Shown: positions 52,588-63,728 of the stretch, piece by piece
Position numbering within the stretch: the stretch's first letter is position 1
How the letters are laid out: each line of letters starts with the position of its first letter
Source of the DNA: Salisaeta longa DSM 21114
GTDB lineage: Bacteria > Bacteroidota > Rhodothermia > Rhodothermales > Salinibacteraceae
DNA: 64,000 nt
Assembly: GCF_000419585.1 (NCBI RefSeq)
Contig: NZ_ATTH01000001.1
Location: 2,829,001 to 2,893,000 of the forward strand
Reading direction: 5' to 3'
Position numbers and translations under genes: made by a program
The notes under the pieces: generated by a model
Told to the model about the DNA's origin: nothing
Seen by the model: the letters and a program-made list of their open reading frames with translations, nothing else
Databases searched by the model: none

Positions 52588-53742
52588 ATGAAGAAATCCC
52601 TCAAGATTGGATCGGCGGCTGGTATTGGCATTTACCTGCACTGGTCGTTTCTCATTCTGCTCATTGGGTTGGGCGGCTACTACGTGTGGCAAACCGGCAG
52701 CGTGGCGGCTGCGGCCCAAGGCATTGGGCTCATCCTGGCCGTGTTTGGGTGCGTCATTCTGCATGAGCTGGGCCACGCCCTTACCGCGCGTCGCTTCGAG
52801 GTGCCCACGCGCAACATCACCCTCTACCCTATCGGCGGGGTGGCGCAGCTGGAGCGCATTCCCGAAGAGCCGATGTACGAGTTTTGGATTGCCATCGCCG
52901 GGCCCGCGGTAAACATCGTCATCGCGGCTGTGCTGGCCGTGGGGCTGCTCATTGCCGGCGCGCCGCTGATGCCCACCATCACCGGTCCGGTGCCGCCCAT
53001 CGCAAGCGCGCTGCTGTGGATGAACATCGTCCTGGCCGGGTTTAACCTGCTGCCGGCGTTTCCTATGGACGGCGGCCGCGTGCTGCGGTCGCTGCTGGCG
53101 CTCAAAAAGGATTACGCCGAAGCCACGCAAATCGCCTCGAACGTGGGGCAGGGCATGGCCATCCTCTTCGGGCTCTTTGGCCTCATCAACTTCAATCCCA
53201 TCCTGCTCTTCATCGCATTCTTCGTGTACGTCGGCGCGCAGCAAGAAGCCCAGCAGGCCATGTTTCGTACGCTTACGGACGGAACGCCGGTGCGCCGCGC
53301 CATGATGACGCGCTTCGCAACGCTCCGGCCCGATGCTACCTTGGGCGACGCCGTCGACGAGCTGTTGGCCGGCGCCGATCACGACTTTCCCATCGTGGAT
53401 GACGCGGGCCGCGTGGTGGGCATCTTGCAGCGCAAAAAGCTCATCGAGGCGCTTAACACCCACGACCGCGAGGCCCCGGTGCGCACGGTGATGGATGACG
53501 AGTGCCTCACGGTTACGCCGCAGGATATGCTCAACGAGGCGTTCCAGCACATGCAGCAGGCCGACTGCTCGACCGTTCCGGTGGTGGACGGCAGCGGTGA
53601 GCTTGTGGGCCTGTTGACGCTTGAAAACGTGGGCGAGCTCATGATGGTGTCGTCGGCTGAGGGTACCCGCGACGCGCAGGCGCTACGTAGCGCTGCGCAG
53701 CAGGCCCTGGATGATGACGCGCCCGCCGTTCCCCAAAAATGA
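52588..53742 (+). CDS. Site-2-type (M50) intramembrane protease with CBS domains
   Basis: 384 residues. Four to six transmembrane segments carry the zinc site HELGH (59-63) and Asp161 in LLPAFPMDGGRVL. Two CBS motifs follow (about 238-360; MMTRFATLRPDATLGDAVDE and TLTVTPQDML-like segments). This is the SpoIVFB/Rip-type group with CBS domains, which may bind adenylates and regulate cleavage of a membrane substrate such as an anti-sigma factor. The ATG at 52588 fits the first membrane helix. Confidence 0.92.
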   Translation: MKKSLKIGSAAGIGIYLHWSFLILLIGLGGYYVWQTGSVAAAAQGIGLILAVFGCVILHELGHALTARRFEVPTRNITLYPIGGVAQLERIPEEPMYEFWIAIAGPAVNIVIAAVLAVGLLIAGAPLMPTITGPVPPIASALLWMNIVLAGFNLLPAFPMDGGRVLRSLLALKKDYAEATQIASNVGQGMAILFGLFGLINFNPILLFIAFFVYVGAQQEAQQAMFRTLTDGTPVRRAMMTRFATLRPDATLGDAVDELLAGADHDFPIVDDAGRVVGILQRKKLIEALNTHDREAPVRTVMDDECLTVTPQDMLNEAFQHMQQADCSTVPVVDGSGELVGLLTLENVGELMMVSSAEGTRDAQALRSAAQQALDDDAPAVPQK

Positions 53743-53892
53743 AGGCTACAGCGGCTTCGCTCGCACCTACGTTGCGAACGCCGCCTAATCTAAAGAACAT
53801 GCGGCGCGGTACGCATTTGTACGTGGCGTTTGCTACCTTACGTCGCTGTGCTCCCTCCCCGCTAACTGCTTACGACCAAGCCCCGACTTTTT

Positions 53893-55323
53893 ATGAGCCG
53901 ACGCACCAAAATCGTTTGTACCCTGGGCCCCGCCTCGAACGACGCCGATACCATCCAGGAGATGGTGCGCGCCGGGATGGACGTGGCGCGCATGAACTTC
54001 TCGCACGGCTCGCACGAGGAGCACGAGGCGCGCATCAAGCATGTGCGCGAAGCTGCCGAAGCCGAGGGCCGCGTGGTGCCGATTTTGCAAGACCTGCAGG
54101 GGCCTAAAATTCGCGTTGGACCCATCAGGGATGGTGAGGTCACGATTGCGGCTGGCGACGAGCTGGTCATCACCACCGAGCCGATGGACGAAGGCACCGC
54201 CGAGCGCATCTACGTGGACTACGAGACGCTGCCCGAAGATGCCGATGTGGGCGGGCGCATTCTGCTCGACGATGGCCTGCTTGAACTGGAAATTACGGAG
54301 ATCCACGACACCGAGGTCGTCACCACGGTGATCGAGGGCGGGCCGCTGCGGTCACGCAAGGGCGTTAACCTGCCGCACATTCGCACCTCAACGCCCGCGC
54401 TCACCGAAAAGGATCTGGAGGATCTGGCTTTTGGGCTGTCGATGAATGTCGACATCATCGCGCTTTCGTTTGTGCGCACCCCTTCAGATGTGCAGGCGCT
54501 GCGCGATCGCATCGATCAGGCCGGGAAAAATGTGAGCATCGTCGCCAAGATTGAAAAGCCCGAGGCAGTGAACAACATTGCGGGCATCCTGGACGTGGTG
54601 GACGGCATTATGGTAGCGCGGGGCGACCTGGGCATCGAGATGCCCATGGAAAAGGTCCCCTCGACGCAGAAGATGCTGATCCGCGAGAGCATGTCTACCG
54701 CCCACCCGGTCATAACCGCCACGCAGATGCTGGAGAGCATGATCGACAATCCGCGGCCCACCCGCGCCGAGGCCAGCGACGTGGCCAACGCGGTGCTCGA
54801 CGGCAGCGACGCCGTGATGCTCTCCGGGGAGACCGCCGTGGGCGTCGATCCGGTACGCGTGGTGGAGGCGATGGACCAGATCATCCGCGAGGCCGAGCAG
54901 CACTGGACGCAGTACCGGCAGACGCTGGCGCAGCGGCCGGAGGATTTGGAGCGGAATGAAAGCGTGACGGCGTCGGTGAGCTTTACAGCCTGCCGCCTCG
55001 CTGAGCAAGTGGGCGCCGAGGCGGTGTGCTGCCTCACCAACTCCGGTGCTACGGCCCGCAACATCGCGCGCCACCGGCCCAGCATGCCCATCTACGCCTT
55101 TACCGACGACGAGCACGTGGTAGGGCAACTGGGCATGCTGTGGGGAACAGCGTCCTTTTACATTCCCTTTCAGCAAGACACCGATCGAGGCATTGCGCGC
55201 GTGCACAGCGTCCTGATCGAAAACAACCTCGTCGACCCGGGCGACCTCGTCGTTATCACGGCGGGCATGCCGCTGCCGGCCCGCGGGCGCACCAACATGG
55301 TTCATGTAAGTCGTGTCGAGTAG
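53893..55323 (+). CDS. pyk: Pyruvate kinase
   Basis: 476 residues. It converts phosphoenolpyruvate and ADP to pyruvate and ATP, the last step of glycolysis. RRTKIVCTLGPASN, ARMNFSHGSHEEHE, the catalytic VSIVAKIEKPEAV segment with Lys, the metal-binding GIMVARGDLGIEMP, PVITATQMLESMI and MLSGETAVG are all intact. The C-terminal allosteric domain is present. Its stop lies 11 bases inside the downstream lipoprotein gene, an unusual coupling for a glycolytic gene. Confidence 0.97.
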   Translation: MSRRTKIVCTLGPASNDADTIQEMVRAGMDVARMNFSHGSHEEHEARIKHVREAAEAEGRVVPILQDLQGPKIRVGPIRDGEVTIAAGDELVITTEPMDEGTAERIYVDYETLPEDADVGGRILLDDGLLELEITEIHDTEVVTTVIEGGPLRSRKGVNLPHIRTSTPALTEKDLEDLAFGLSMNVDIIALSFVRTPSDVQALRDRIDQAGKNVSIVAKIEKPEAVNNIAGILDVVDGIMVARGDLGIEMPMEKVPSTQKMLIRESMSTAHPVITATQMLESMIDNPRPTRAEASDVANAVLDGSDAVMLSGETAVGVDPVRVVEAMDQIIREAEQHWTQYRQTLAQRPEDLERNESVTASVSFTACRLAEQVGAEAVCCLTNSGATARNIARHRPSMPIYAFTDDEHVVGQLGMLWGTASFYIPFQQDTDRGIARVHSVLIENNLVDPGDLVVITAGMPLPARGRTNMVHVSRVE

Positions 55324-58045
55324 AACGCTGTACATTGCCGGTCTGCTGGGTATCGTGCTGGTCGTTGGGCTGGCGGGATGCACGACGGTGCGCCGCCAGT
55401 GGTCGAACTTTACGGCGTACTACAACACCCTGCACAACGCGCAGAACATTTTTGAGCGCGAGGTGGAGAACCTGACGGAGCGGTCTGCGCCGGTGGATAC
55501 CGACCGCTACCTGACGGTCTTTTTCACGCCCACCGCTGCGCAGGCCACGGCGTTTGATCCGGTCATTCAGAAGAGCGCCGATGTGCTGCGCGACCATCCC
55601 CGCTCAAAGTGGGTCGACGATGCGCTCATGCTCATCGGGCGCTCCTACTTTTACCAGCAAAACTATGTGGGCGCCGGGCGGAAATTCCGGGAAGTCATAC
55701 AGCTTGGGAGTCCAAAGCAGCACAAGGCGCGGTTTTGGCTGGTGCGCACGCTCATCGCCGCCGAGCAGTACGAGGAGGCCGCGACGGTCATTCCCACCGT
55801 ATTGGCGGACATGCCCGCCGGCAACCGGTGGACGGCCCAGGTGCATCTGGCGCAGGGCCGATTGTTGGTGCAGCAGCGGGCCTGGGACCGCGCCGCACAG
55901 GCGCTTGCTACGGGGCTACGCATGGGCGAGCTGCCCGACGAGATTGCTGCACGTGGCGCGTTCTTGCTCGGGCAGGTGAACGAGACGCGGGGCGAGTATG
56001 CCGCCGCGATGGCCGCGTACAGCCGGGCGGTGGAGGAGAATCCGACGTACGAGCTACGCTTTGCGGCGCGTCTTAGCGCGGCCCGCGTGATGGGCAGCCG
56101 GGCCCAACGGCCCCGCGAAGCCTTGCGCCGCGTCGAGGAGCTGATGGAAGACGACAAGAACTTTGAGAAGCGCGACGACATTCGCCTGGTTAAGGGAAAA
56201 GTCTTGCAGGCCGCGGGCCAGCGCGACGCGGCGCGCGCCACGTACAAGGCGCTGCTGCACGGCCCGGAGGCGGCCGGGCGCGGCGTTGCGGGGCGCGTGC
56301 ATTACGCACTCGGGACGCTCTACCGCGATGCCTACACCAACTTCGTACAGGCCGCGGCCCACTTCGATACGGCCGCCACGCAACTGCAAACGCCTGCCAC
56401 AGGCCGGGCCGAGCGCTTGTTTACGTCGGTTGCCATCACCGACAGCCGCACGCTTGCCGATCGGCTAGGACCGGTGGCGCAGGCCGCACAGCACGCAACC
56501 CGCCTCGATTCGCTGCTGCGCCTCGGCCGGATGCCGCGGGCGGCGTTTCGGGCGTATGTTGACAGCCTCCGGCGGGTGCGGCTGGCGGCGCGCGATGCCC
56601 GGGCCGAGGCCGAAGCCAACCGGGCGTCTACGTCGGCCTTCAACCGGGCCACATACGTTGAGGACCGGCGGCCCCGCGGAACGAACAGCGTGGCCACGGC
56701 CGCAAGCAGCGCCGGCTTTCTATACCACGAGAGTCCAGTACGCGTGCAGGAAGGCATGCAGAGCTTTCGGCAGCGATGGGGCGACCGGCCGCTGGTGCCC
56801 AACTGGCGGCGGGCCGAAGCCATTACAACCGGTGATGCAACCGCCATTACCGCAGGGGCTGCCACCGATAGCGCTGGTGCTGTGGACAGCAGTGCTGCGC
56901 CGCGCGGTCCTGTGCAAGGGGCACCTGGTTCGTCTGGGGCATCGACGGGGGGGCGCGTCGTCGACGTATCGGCCGTGCCACGCACCGCGGAAGCGCGGGC
57001 GGCGATGCGTAAAGACCGCGCGCTGGCGCGCTACGCCTTAGCGAATGCCCTCTTCCTGTCGGCCAACCGCCCCGACTCGGCGGCCCACTGGTACCGCGAG
57101 GTGCTGGCCGATCCTGCCGCGCAAGCTGTGGCGCCGCGGGCCCGTTACGCCCTGGCCGAGGCGCTACGCGCCGCGGGCGACACCACCGAAGCCCGCGCGC
57201 TGTACCGGCAGGTCATTGCGAACCACCCCGACACGCCGCTGGCCGATCAGGCCCGGCAGCGCCTGGGGCAGCCGCCCCGCGCCACCTCCGACGATGCCGC
57301 CCAGGCTGCGGCGCGCTACCGCGAGGGACTAAAAGCGTGGCGCAGCGGCCGTCCGCGCGACGCCCTCGAAACGTTGCTGGCCGCGGCGCGCGCCTATCCC
57401 CAAACGCCAACCGCGCCCCGGGCCTGGCTGGCCGCCACCACTGTCTACCTGCGCACGGCACGCGATACGAGCCGGAGCGCCCGCCTCGACTCCGTCGTGC
57501 AGGTCTACCTGCCGCTGGACACCACCGCGAGGGTCCGGCGGGCACGCCCCGACAGCGCTGTGATGGACGTGAGCGCCATGCCGGATACGTCTCGTGGCGG
57601 GGCGGTCGATACCTTGGCAACGCGTGCTCCCGCGGATACGACCGTGCGTGCCCAACCCGCCCGCAGGCCCGCGCTTGCCGATACGACAACGGCCGACACC
57701 ACAGCAGCCCGCGCTGCCGTGGCAGCAGATAGCAGCGCCGCCGCGCCCGAAGATTCGCCATCAGCCGTCGCCACGCGCATGCTCCAACACCTGCTCGCGC
57801 ATTATCCAGCAACGGCCCAGGCGAAGCGCGCGCAGACGTGGCTCGACGTGCTACGATCGCCGCCCGCCCCAGCGGCAGACACCACCGCCCCGCCCGCTAC
57901 ACGCGCTGCGCCGTCGCGGTCTGCGCGCGCCCCATCGGCCGCACCCGCCGATTCGACGCGTGGCCGCATGCCGGCCCGCCGCGCTGATCCCCGCCGCGGA
58001 GCAATCCGTGCACCGGCCGACACCACGCGCCCGCCGCAACCGTAG
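55313..58045 (+). CDS. Large TPR lipoprotein (SprE/PorW-like)
   Basis: 910 residues. The lipobox GLAGC (Cys at about 22) is followed by QWSNFTAYYNTLHNAQNIFE, resembling the start of Bacteroidota gliding/type IX-associated SprE (PorW) proteins. TPR-like repeats cover about 90-330 and 560-690. Ala/Pro/Thr-rich low-complexity stretches occupy about 500-560 and 720-910. It is predicted to be an outer-membrane-anchored scaffold. The link to type IX secretion is inferred, because no other por/spr genes are visible. The GTG start overlaps pyk. Confidence 0.8.
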   Translation: MSSRTLYIAGLLGIVLVVGLAGCTTVRRQWSNFTAYYNTLHNAQNIFEREVENLTERSAPVDTDRYLTVFFTPTAAQATAFDPVIQKSADVLRDHPRSKWVDDALMLIGRSYFYQQNYVGAGRKFREVIQLGSPKQHKARFWLVRTLIAAEQYEEAATVIPTVLADMPAGNRWTAQVHLAQGRLLVQQRAWDRAAQALATGLRMGELPDEIAARGAFLLGQVNETRGEYAAAMAAYSRAVEENPTYELRFAARLSAARVMGSRAQRPREALRRVEELMEDDKNFEKRDDIRLVKGKVLQAAGQRDAARATYKALLHGPEAAGRGVAGRVHYALGTLYRDAYTNFVQAAAHFDTAATQLQTPATGRAERLFTSVAITDSRTLADRLGPVAQAAQHATRLDSLLRLGRMPRAAFRAYVDSLRRVRLAARDARAEAEANRASTSAFNRATYVEDRRPRGTNSVATAASSAGFLYHESPVRVQEGMQSFRQRWGDRPLVPNWRRAEAITTGDATAITAGAATDSAGAVDSSAAPRGPVQGAPGSSGASTGGRVVDVSAVPRTAEARAAMRKDRALARYALANALFLSANRPDSAAHWYREVLADPAAQAVAPRARYALAEALRAAGDTTEARALYRQVIANHPDTPLADQARQRLGQPPRATSDDAAQAAARYREGLKAWRSGRPRDALETLLAAARAYPQTPTAPRAWLAATTVYLRTARDTSRSARLDSVVQVYLPLDTTARVRRARPDSAVMDVSAMPDTSRGGAVDTLATRAPADTTVRAQPARRPALADTTTADTTAARAAVAADSSAAAPEDSPSAVATRMLQHLLAHYPATAQAKRAQTWLDVLRSPPAPAADTTAPPATRAAPSRSARAPSAAPADSTRGRMPARRADPRRGAIRAPADTTRPPQP

Positions 58046-58195
58046 CGCACAGGAACTAAAGAGCACCCCTGCGGTTCGGCATCGGGCCCTGTTGCCCCGT
58101 CTTGCACCCTACGTGTTTGGCCTCAACGTGCCACACCGGCACGCGCGTTTCGTACCTGCAAGACGCGGGCTTTTTGTATCAATCCCCCCTCCCCC

Positions 58196-60286
58196 ATGGC
58201 GCAAGACAAGCGCACGCCGCCCGAGACGGGCGACACCGGTTCGTCGAGCAGCAAGCATCCGCAGTTTCTCATCTGGATTTATGTGGTCGTGGTGCTCGCG
58301 CTGGTGGTGCACCTGGTCATCAACTGGAGCAGCACCTCGCCGCAAAGCATCGCGTACAGCACCTTCCTCGAATACGTCGAAGAGGGCTACGTCGAATCGG
58401 TGACGCTGGTGAACGACGCGCGCATCGAGGGCCGCTATACCGCGACGGCAGTGGCCAAGGGCCGCGTGCAGGTGGCACCGCCAAGCGACGGACTGCTTGG
58501 CGACATGACCGCCGACAACCGCCGCCGCTTCGTAAGCACAAAGCCAGACGACCACCAGCTCACGCAGTTTCTGCGGACGTACAACGCGTCGGCCGAGCAA
58601 ACCAAGGGGCCCACGGTGGAGTTTGCCGCGCGCACCGAGGGCAACTGGCTGGGCACCACGCTCCTGTGGCTGCTCTTTTTTGGGGCGCTCATTGCCCTGT
58701 GGGTGCTGTTTATGCGCCGGATGAATCCGGGCCAGCAGGTGCTTAACATCGGAAAGAACAAAGCGAAGCTCTTCGACGCGTCCGAAGACCACAACGTGAC
58801 CTTCGACGATGTGGCCGGGCTTGAGGAGGCCAAGGAGGAAGTCGTTGAAGTGGTCGATTTCCTGAAGAACCCGGAGAAGTTTACACGGCTGGGCGGCAAG
58901 TTGCCCAAGGGCGTGCTCCTCGTGGGCCCGCCGGGTACCGGCAAGACGCTGATGGCCAAGGCTGTAGCCGGCGAGGCCGGGGTGCCATTTTTCTCCATCT
59001 CCGGCTCAGACTTCGTCGAGATGTTTGTGGGGGTGGGCGCCTCGCGCGTGCGCGACCTCTTCAAAAATGCCAAAGAGAAAGCGCCGTGCATCATCTTCAT
59101 TGACGAGATGGACGCCATCGGGCGGTCGCGCGGCCGCAACTCGATGGTGGGCGGCAACGATGAGCGGGAGAATACGCTCAACCAGCTGCTGGTGGAAATG
59201 GACGGATTCGACTCGGACGCCGGCGTCATCATCATGGCCGCCACCAACCGGCCGGACGTGCTCGACAGCGCCCTGCTGCGCCCGGGCCGCTTCGATCGGC
59301 AAATCCTGGTCGACAAGCCCGACCGCATCGACCGCGAGAAGATCTTTCGCGTGCACATGGCGCATCTGCTGCTGGGCGCGGACGTCGACGCAGCGGTTTT
59401 GGCCAGTCAAACGCCGGGCTTTGCCGGAGCCGAAATTGCCAACATCTGCAACGAGGCGGCCCTGCTCGCGGCCCGCAAAGAAAAGGACGAAGTTGACATG
59501 GCCGACTTCGAGCAGGCCATCGACCGGGTCATTGCGGGGCTGGAGAAGAAGAACAAACTCATCTCTCCCGAAGAGCGCACGGTCATCGCGTACCACGAAG
59601 CCGGCCACGCCATCGTGGGGTGGTTCCTGGAGCACACCGACCCCGTCGTGAAAGTCTCCATCGTGCCGCGCGGGCTCTCGGCCCTCGGGTATGCCCAGTA
59701 CCTGCCCGAGGAGCGCTATCTCTACTCCACGCAGGCGCTCAAAGACCGCATGACCATGGCCATTGGCGGGCGTGTGGCCGAGGAGGTCGTGTTTGGAAGC
59801 ATCACCACCGGCGCGCAGAACGACCTGGAGCGCATCACGAAAATGGCGTACGCCATGGTGGTCGACTACGGCATGAGCGAGCGCATCGGGCAGGTCAGCT
59901 TTAACCTGTCGGGCCGCGAGGAGGGCGAGCCGGTGTTCGACAAGCCCTACTCCGAGGCCACGGCCGAGGCCATCGACGAAGAAGTGAAGCGCATCATCGG
60001 CGACGTACGAGAAGCCGCGCGCGAGATGCTCACCACGCGCCGCGACCTGCTGAATACGCTGGCCGAGGCGCTGCTGGAAAAGGAAGTGCTGGGGCCGTCA
60101 GAGCTCGTGGCGATTTTGGGAGAGCGGCCGCACGGGTCGTACATCAACACAACCGGCGACGGCGCCGTGACGGGTAATGAGCCGCAGCCCACCGCGCATG
60201 AAGAGGCCGCGAGCCCCGAGCAAAGTTCTACCGAAAGCACCGACAGCCCGGCGCCCACAGAAACCCCGGACGAAGCCGCCTCGTAG
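58196..60286 (+). CDS. ftsH: ATP-dependent zinc metalloprotease FtsH
   Basis: 696 residues. Two transmembrane helices (about 21-41 and 156-175) flank a periplasmic domain. The AAA module has Walker A GPPGTGKT (244-251), Walker [10 protein letters not shown] and SRH residues in [19 protein letters not shown]. The M41 protease site is HEAGH (467-471) with distal Asp543. It degrades misfolded membrane proteins and selected regulators. The acidic Ser/Thr/Glu-rich C-terminal 45 residues are longer than in E. coli. The ATG at 58196 is supported by the first membrane helix. Confidence 0.97.
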   Translation: MAQDKRTPPETGDTGSSSSKHPQFLIWIYVVVVLALVVHLVINWSSTSPQSIAYSTFLEYVEEGYVESVTLVNDARIEGRYTATAVAKGRVQVAPPSDGLLGDMTADNRRRFVSTKPDDHQLTQFLRTYNASAEQTKGPTVEFAARTEGNWLGTTLLWLLFFGALIALWVLFMRRMNPGQQVLNIGKNKAKLFDASEDHNVTFDDVAGLEEAKEEVVEVVDFLKNPEKFTRLGGKLPKGVLLVGPPGTGKTLMAKAVAGEAGVPFFSISGSDFVEMFVGVGASRVRDLFKNAKEKAPCIIFIDEMDAIGRSRGRNSMVGGNDERENTLNQLLVEMDGFDSDAGVIIMAATNRPDVLDSALLRPGRFDRQILVDKPDRIDREKIFRVHMAHLLLGADVDAAVLASQTPGFAGAEIANICNEAALLAARKEKDEVDMADFEQAIDRVIAGLEKKNKLISPEERTVIAYHEAGHAIVGWFLEHTDPVVKVSIVPRGLSALGYAQYLPEERYLYSTQALKDRMTMAIGGRVAEEVVFGSITTGAQNDLERITKMAYAMVVDYGMSERIGQVSFNLSGREEGEPVFDKPYSEATAEAIDEEVKRIIGDVREAAREMLTTRRDLLNTLAEALLEKEVLGPSELVAILGERPHGSYINTTGDGAVTGNEPQPTAHEEAASPEQSSTESTDSPAPTETPDEAAS

Positions 60287-60586
60287 GCGACAGTCCTGCA
60301 GGCCGCGCGTCGCTGTACCGAACGGCCCTCGCGCTACCCCACCGTGCCTTGCCTGTTTTGATCTACCGATATGTACCGGTTGATCGGTGAAAAGATGCAA
60401 CATGCAAGCGGTGGAGGGGCAAGAGGAGCGCTTGGGCCGGTGGTCGTGTGTATTGGCTGTTTCTTGATACAGTAGGTTGAACCAAGGCGCAGGCGGCCAC
60501 ATACACCAAGACTGTACAAATGAACCGGCGGCACGCAGTTGTGCCGTTGGCATGCACCGATATTCATCAGAAGCCACGCGACCCAC
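60287..60586. other. Leader region of the str operon
   Basis: 300 bases between ftsH and rpsL. The inverted repeat at 60365-60388 is the only clear structure. No gene or typical terminator is seen. Confidence 0.45.
60365..60388. promoter_or_regulatory. Inverted repeat in the rpsL leader
   Basis: ACCGAT (60365-60370) pairs with ATCGGT (60383-60388), and the intervening region contains the palindrome ACCGGT (60375-60380). It lies about 200 bases before rpsL. It could be an operator or a leader hairpin for ribosomal-protein control. No known factor is assigned. Confidence 0.35.
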
Positions 60587-60961
60587 GTGCCTACGATACA
60601 GCAGTTGATCCGTAACGGGCGCAAGACCAACGAGAAGAAAAGCGATGCCCCCGCGCTAAACGGGAGTCCGCAGCGCCGTGGCGTATGCACCCGTGTGTAC
60701 ACGACGACGCCGAAGAAGCCGAACTCCGCCCTCCGCAAGGTGGCGCGTGTGCGGCTGACCAACGGCAACGAGGTGACCGCCTACATTCCTGGAGAAGGCC
60801 ACAACCTGCAAGAGCACTCCATTGTGCTCGTGCGCGGCGGCCGCGTGAAGGACCTGCCGGGTGTGAAGTATCACATCGTGCGTGGCGCACTCGATGCCGC
60901 TGGCGTAGACGAACGACGCCAGGGCCGTTCGAAGTACGGCACCAAAAAGCCGCGCAGTTAA
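60587..60961 (+). CDS. rpsL: Ribosomal protein S12
   Basis: 124 residues from a GTG start at 60587 ([12 protein letters not shown]), the exact family length. S12 sits at the decoding centre of the small subunit. [20 protein letters not shown] carries the Lys pair (43-44) where streptomycin-resistance changes arise, and it is wild type here. The [20 protein letters not shown] segment follows. Upstream in-frame codons extend to 60539 but add non-homologous residues. First gene of the str operon. Confidence 0.97.
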   Translation: MPTIQQLIRNGRKTNEKKSDAPALNGSPQRRGVCTRVYTTTPKKPNSALRKVARVRLTNGNEVTAYIPGEGHNLQEHSIVLVRGGRVKDLPGVKYHIVRGALDAAGVDERRQGRSKYGTKKPRS

Positions 60962-61008
60962 CGCCGGCCCTCCGAGGACTTTTTTGACCTGACAGCACAA
61001 CGCAACCT

Positions 61009-61479
61009 ATGGCACGGGATAAGGCAGCCAAGCGGCGCACCACACAGGCCGATCCAATTTATCGCGACGACATGGTGTCGCGCTTCGTCAATGCCGTCAT
61101 GCGTGACGGCAAAAAGAGCCTGGCGCAGCGCATTGTGTACGACGCCTTCGACGTGATTGAAGACCGAACCGGCGAGCCGGGCCTCGATGTATTCAAGAAA
61201 GCCGTGAACAACGTTTCTCCGAACGTTGAGGTGCGCAGCCGGCGCGTAGGCGGCGCCACCTACCAGGTTCCGATTGAAGTGCGCCCCGAGCGGCGCATCA
61301 CACTGGCCTTCCGCTGGATCATTCAGTACGCCCGCGCTCGCAAAGAGAAAAGCATGGTCAACCGCATTGCGGGCGAACTGCTCGAAGCAGCGCGCGGCGA
61401 AGGATCGGCCGTGAAGAAGAAAGACGACACCCACCGCATGGCGGAGTCCAACAAGGCCTTCGCCCACTTCCGCTATTAA
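61009..61479 (+). CDS. rpsG: Ribosomal protein S7
   Basis: 156 residues. S7 binds the 3' major domain of 16S rRNA and nucleates head assembly. VNNVSPNVEVRSRRVGGATY, the PIEVRPERR segment and the RYARARKE-like helix (QYARARKEKSMVNR) are present. It follows rpsL after 47 bases in the conserved str-operon order. The length is normal. Confidence 0.97.
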   Translation: MARDKAAKRRTTQADPIYRDDMVSRFVNAVMRDGKKSLAQRIVYDAFDVIEDRTGEPGLDVFKKAVNNVSPNVEVRSRRVGGATYQVPIEVRPERRITLAFRWIIQYARARKEKSMVNRIAGELLEAARGEGSAVKKKDDTHRMAESNKAFAHFRY

Positions 61480-61572
61480 ATGCGCGCTCGTGCGCATCCC
61501 TTGAGGCGGCGTGTTCGCGTGCTCGTTTTGGCGAGCACCTGAGCACTTAAGGCACGCAACAACTACAGAGCT

Positions 61573-63678
61573 ATGGCTACCACGAAGAACGAAAGCTTTC
61601 CGCTCCATCGCACCCGCAATATTGGGATTATGGCCCATATTGACGCGGGGAAAACCACGCTGACTGAGCGCGTCCTGTTCTACACCGGGCGCCTCCACCG
61701 CATGGGCGAAACCCATGAAGGTGCAGCCACCATGGACTGGATGGACCAGGAGAAAGAGCGCGGCATCACCATCACCAGTGCGGCGACGACCTGTTACTGG
61801 GACGATCACCGCATCAACATTATCGATACGCCCGGGCACGTCGACTTCACCATTGAGGTGGAGCGCTCGCTGCGCGTGCTGGATGGCGCCGTGGCGCTCT
61901 TCTGTGCCGTTGGCGGTGTCGAGCCGCAGTCGGAGACGGTGTGGCGCCAGGCCGACAAGTATGGCGTGCCGCGCATCGCGTTTGTAAACAAGATGGACCG
62001 CACCGGGGCCGACTTCGAGAACGTCCTTCAGATGATGGAGGATCGCCTCAAGGCCAACCCGATTCCGGTGCAGTACCCCATTGGCGCCGGCGACATGTTC
62101 CGCGGCGTGATCGACCTGATCGAAAACAAGGCGATCATATGGGACGACGAGTCGCAGGGGATGGAATGGGAAGTGATGGACATCCCCGAAGATCTGAAAG
62201 GCACCGCGCGCCACTGGCGCATCAACATGCTGGAGAGCGTGGCCGAGTATGACGACGAGCTCCTCATGAAGTACCTGGAGGGCGAAGAGATTGCGCCGGA
62301 AGAGCTCCGCGCGGTCATCCGTGAGGCCACCCTGGCCCGCGACATTACACCGGTGTTTGCCGGTACGGCGCTCAAGAACAAGGGCGTACAGCGCCTCTTG
62401 GATGGCGTCATCAACTACCTGCCGAGCCCGGACGATGTGCCGCCGGTTACGGGGCATCACCCGCGCGACGAGGAGGAGGAAATCGTACGCCGCCCCCAAG
62501 AAGACGAACCGTTTAGCGGCGTTGCCTTCAAGATTGCTACCGACCCGTACGTCGGTAAAATCACCTTTGTGCGCGTCTACAGCGGCACGCTTGAAGCCGG
62601 CTCGAAGGTGTACAACGCAAGCAGCGACGAGATGGAGCGCGTGGGCCGCTTGATGTTCATGCACTCCAACGACCGCGAAGACATCGACATGGTGCGTGCC
62701 GGCGACATCGCCGCCGTGGTGGGGCCCAAGAACCTCAAGACGGGCGACACCGTCTGCGACCCCGATCACCCGGTGGTGCTGGAGTCGATGGACTTCCCCG
62801 AGCCGGTCATCCGTATTGCCATTGAGCCGAAAACCAAGGCCGACCGCGATAAGCTGACCGGTGGGCTTGTGAAGCTGGCCGAAGAAGACCCGACGTTTAA
62901 CGTCTCGACCGACGAAGAAACGGGTCAGACCATCATCGCGGGCATGGGCGAGCTCCACCTGGAGATTATTGTGGACCGCCTCAAGCGCGAGTTCAAGGTG
63001 GAGGCCAACATCGGGCGCCCGCAAGTGGCGTACCGCGAAGCGATTACCACCGCCTACGACGAGCACTACGTACTCAAGAAGCAAACCGGCGGTCGCGGAC
63101 AGTTCGCAGAGATCTACATGGAGGTCAGCCCGAACGATGAGGGCACGGGCCTCGAGTTTGAAGATGAAATCGTGGGTGGCTCGATTCCGAAAGAGTTTAT
63201 CCCTTCGGTGCGCAAAGGCATCGAGAGCTCGATGGATCAAGGACCGCTCGCCGGGTATCCCATCGAGGGCGTGAAGGTGCGCCTGTACGATGGCGACTAC
63301 CACGACGTCGACTCCGACCAGAACGCATTTGAGATTGCCGGGCGCATGGGCTTCCGCGAGGCCGCCCGCCGCGCCAAGCCGGTGCTCATGGAGCCAATTA
63401 TGGCCGTCGAGGTCATCACGCCGGACGAGTACATGGGCGACGTCATTGGCGACCTGAACAGCCGCCGCGGACGCATCGGCCAGATGGGGCAGCGCAACGA
63501 CGCGCAAGTCATCAACGCGATGGTGCCCCTCTCCGAAATGTTTGGGTACTCCACGGACCTGCGCTCCATCACGCAGGGGCGCGCCATCTACACCATGCAG
63601 TTTGAGACCTACGAAGCGGTGCCCGAGTCTCTCGCGAAAGAAATCATCGACGACGAGACCGTGGGTGCTGCTGCGTAG
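61573..63678 (+). CDS. fusA: Elongation factor G
   Basis: 701 residues. EF-G drives translocation of tRNA and mRNA with GTP. G1 [10 protein letters not shown], the G2 Thr in [14 protein letters not shown]3 DTPGHVDF, G4 NKMDR and G5 motifs are intact. Domains II-V follow, with [18 protein letters not shown] and [14 protein letters not shown] at the C-terminal end. It lies 93 bases after rpsG. Only one EF-G is in the window. Confidence 0.97.
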   Translation: MATTKNESFPLHRTRNIGIMAHIDAGKTTLTERVLFYTGRLHRMGETHEGAATMDWMDQEKERGITITSAATTCYWDDHRINIIDTPGHVDFTIEVERSLRVLDGAVALFCAVGGVEPQSETVWRQADKYGVPRIAFVNKMDRTGADFENVLQMMEDRLKANPIPVQYPIGAGDMFRGVIDLIENKAIIWDDESQGMEWEVMDIPEDLKGTARHWRINMLESVAEYDDELLMKYLEGEEIAPEELRAVIREATLARDITPVFAGTALKNKGVQRLLDGVINYLPSPDDVPPVTGHHPRDEEEEIVRRPQEDEPFSGVAFKIATDPYVGKITFVRVYSGTLEAGSKVYNASSDEMERVGRLMFMHSNDREDIDMVRAGDIAAVVGPKNLKTGDTVCDPDHPVVLESMDFPEPVIRIAIEPKTKADRDKLTGGLVKLAEEDPTFNVSTDEETGQTIIAGMGELHLEIIVDRLKREFKVEANIGRPQVAYREAITTAYDEHYVLKKQTGGRGQFAEIYMEVSPNDEGTGLEFEDEIVGGSIPKEFIPSVRKGIESSMDQGPLAGYPIEGVKVRLYDGDYHDVDSDQNAFEIAGRMGFREAARRAKPVLMEPIMAVEVITPDEYMGDVIGDLNSRRGRIGQMGQRNDAQVINAMVPLSEMFGYSTDLRSITQGRAIYTMQFETYEAVPESLAKEIIDDETVGAAA

Positions 63679-63728
63679 CGCGCACACCAACCCCTCTTTG
63701 ATTCATTCCAACGACACGATACTGAGCT

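Noticed and set aside
60958-63690. Very long open frame on the minus strand opposite rpsG/fusA
   Set aside because: It mirrors highly biased codons of fusA, its product matches no family, and it spans three conserved genes on the other strand.
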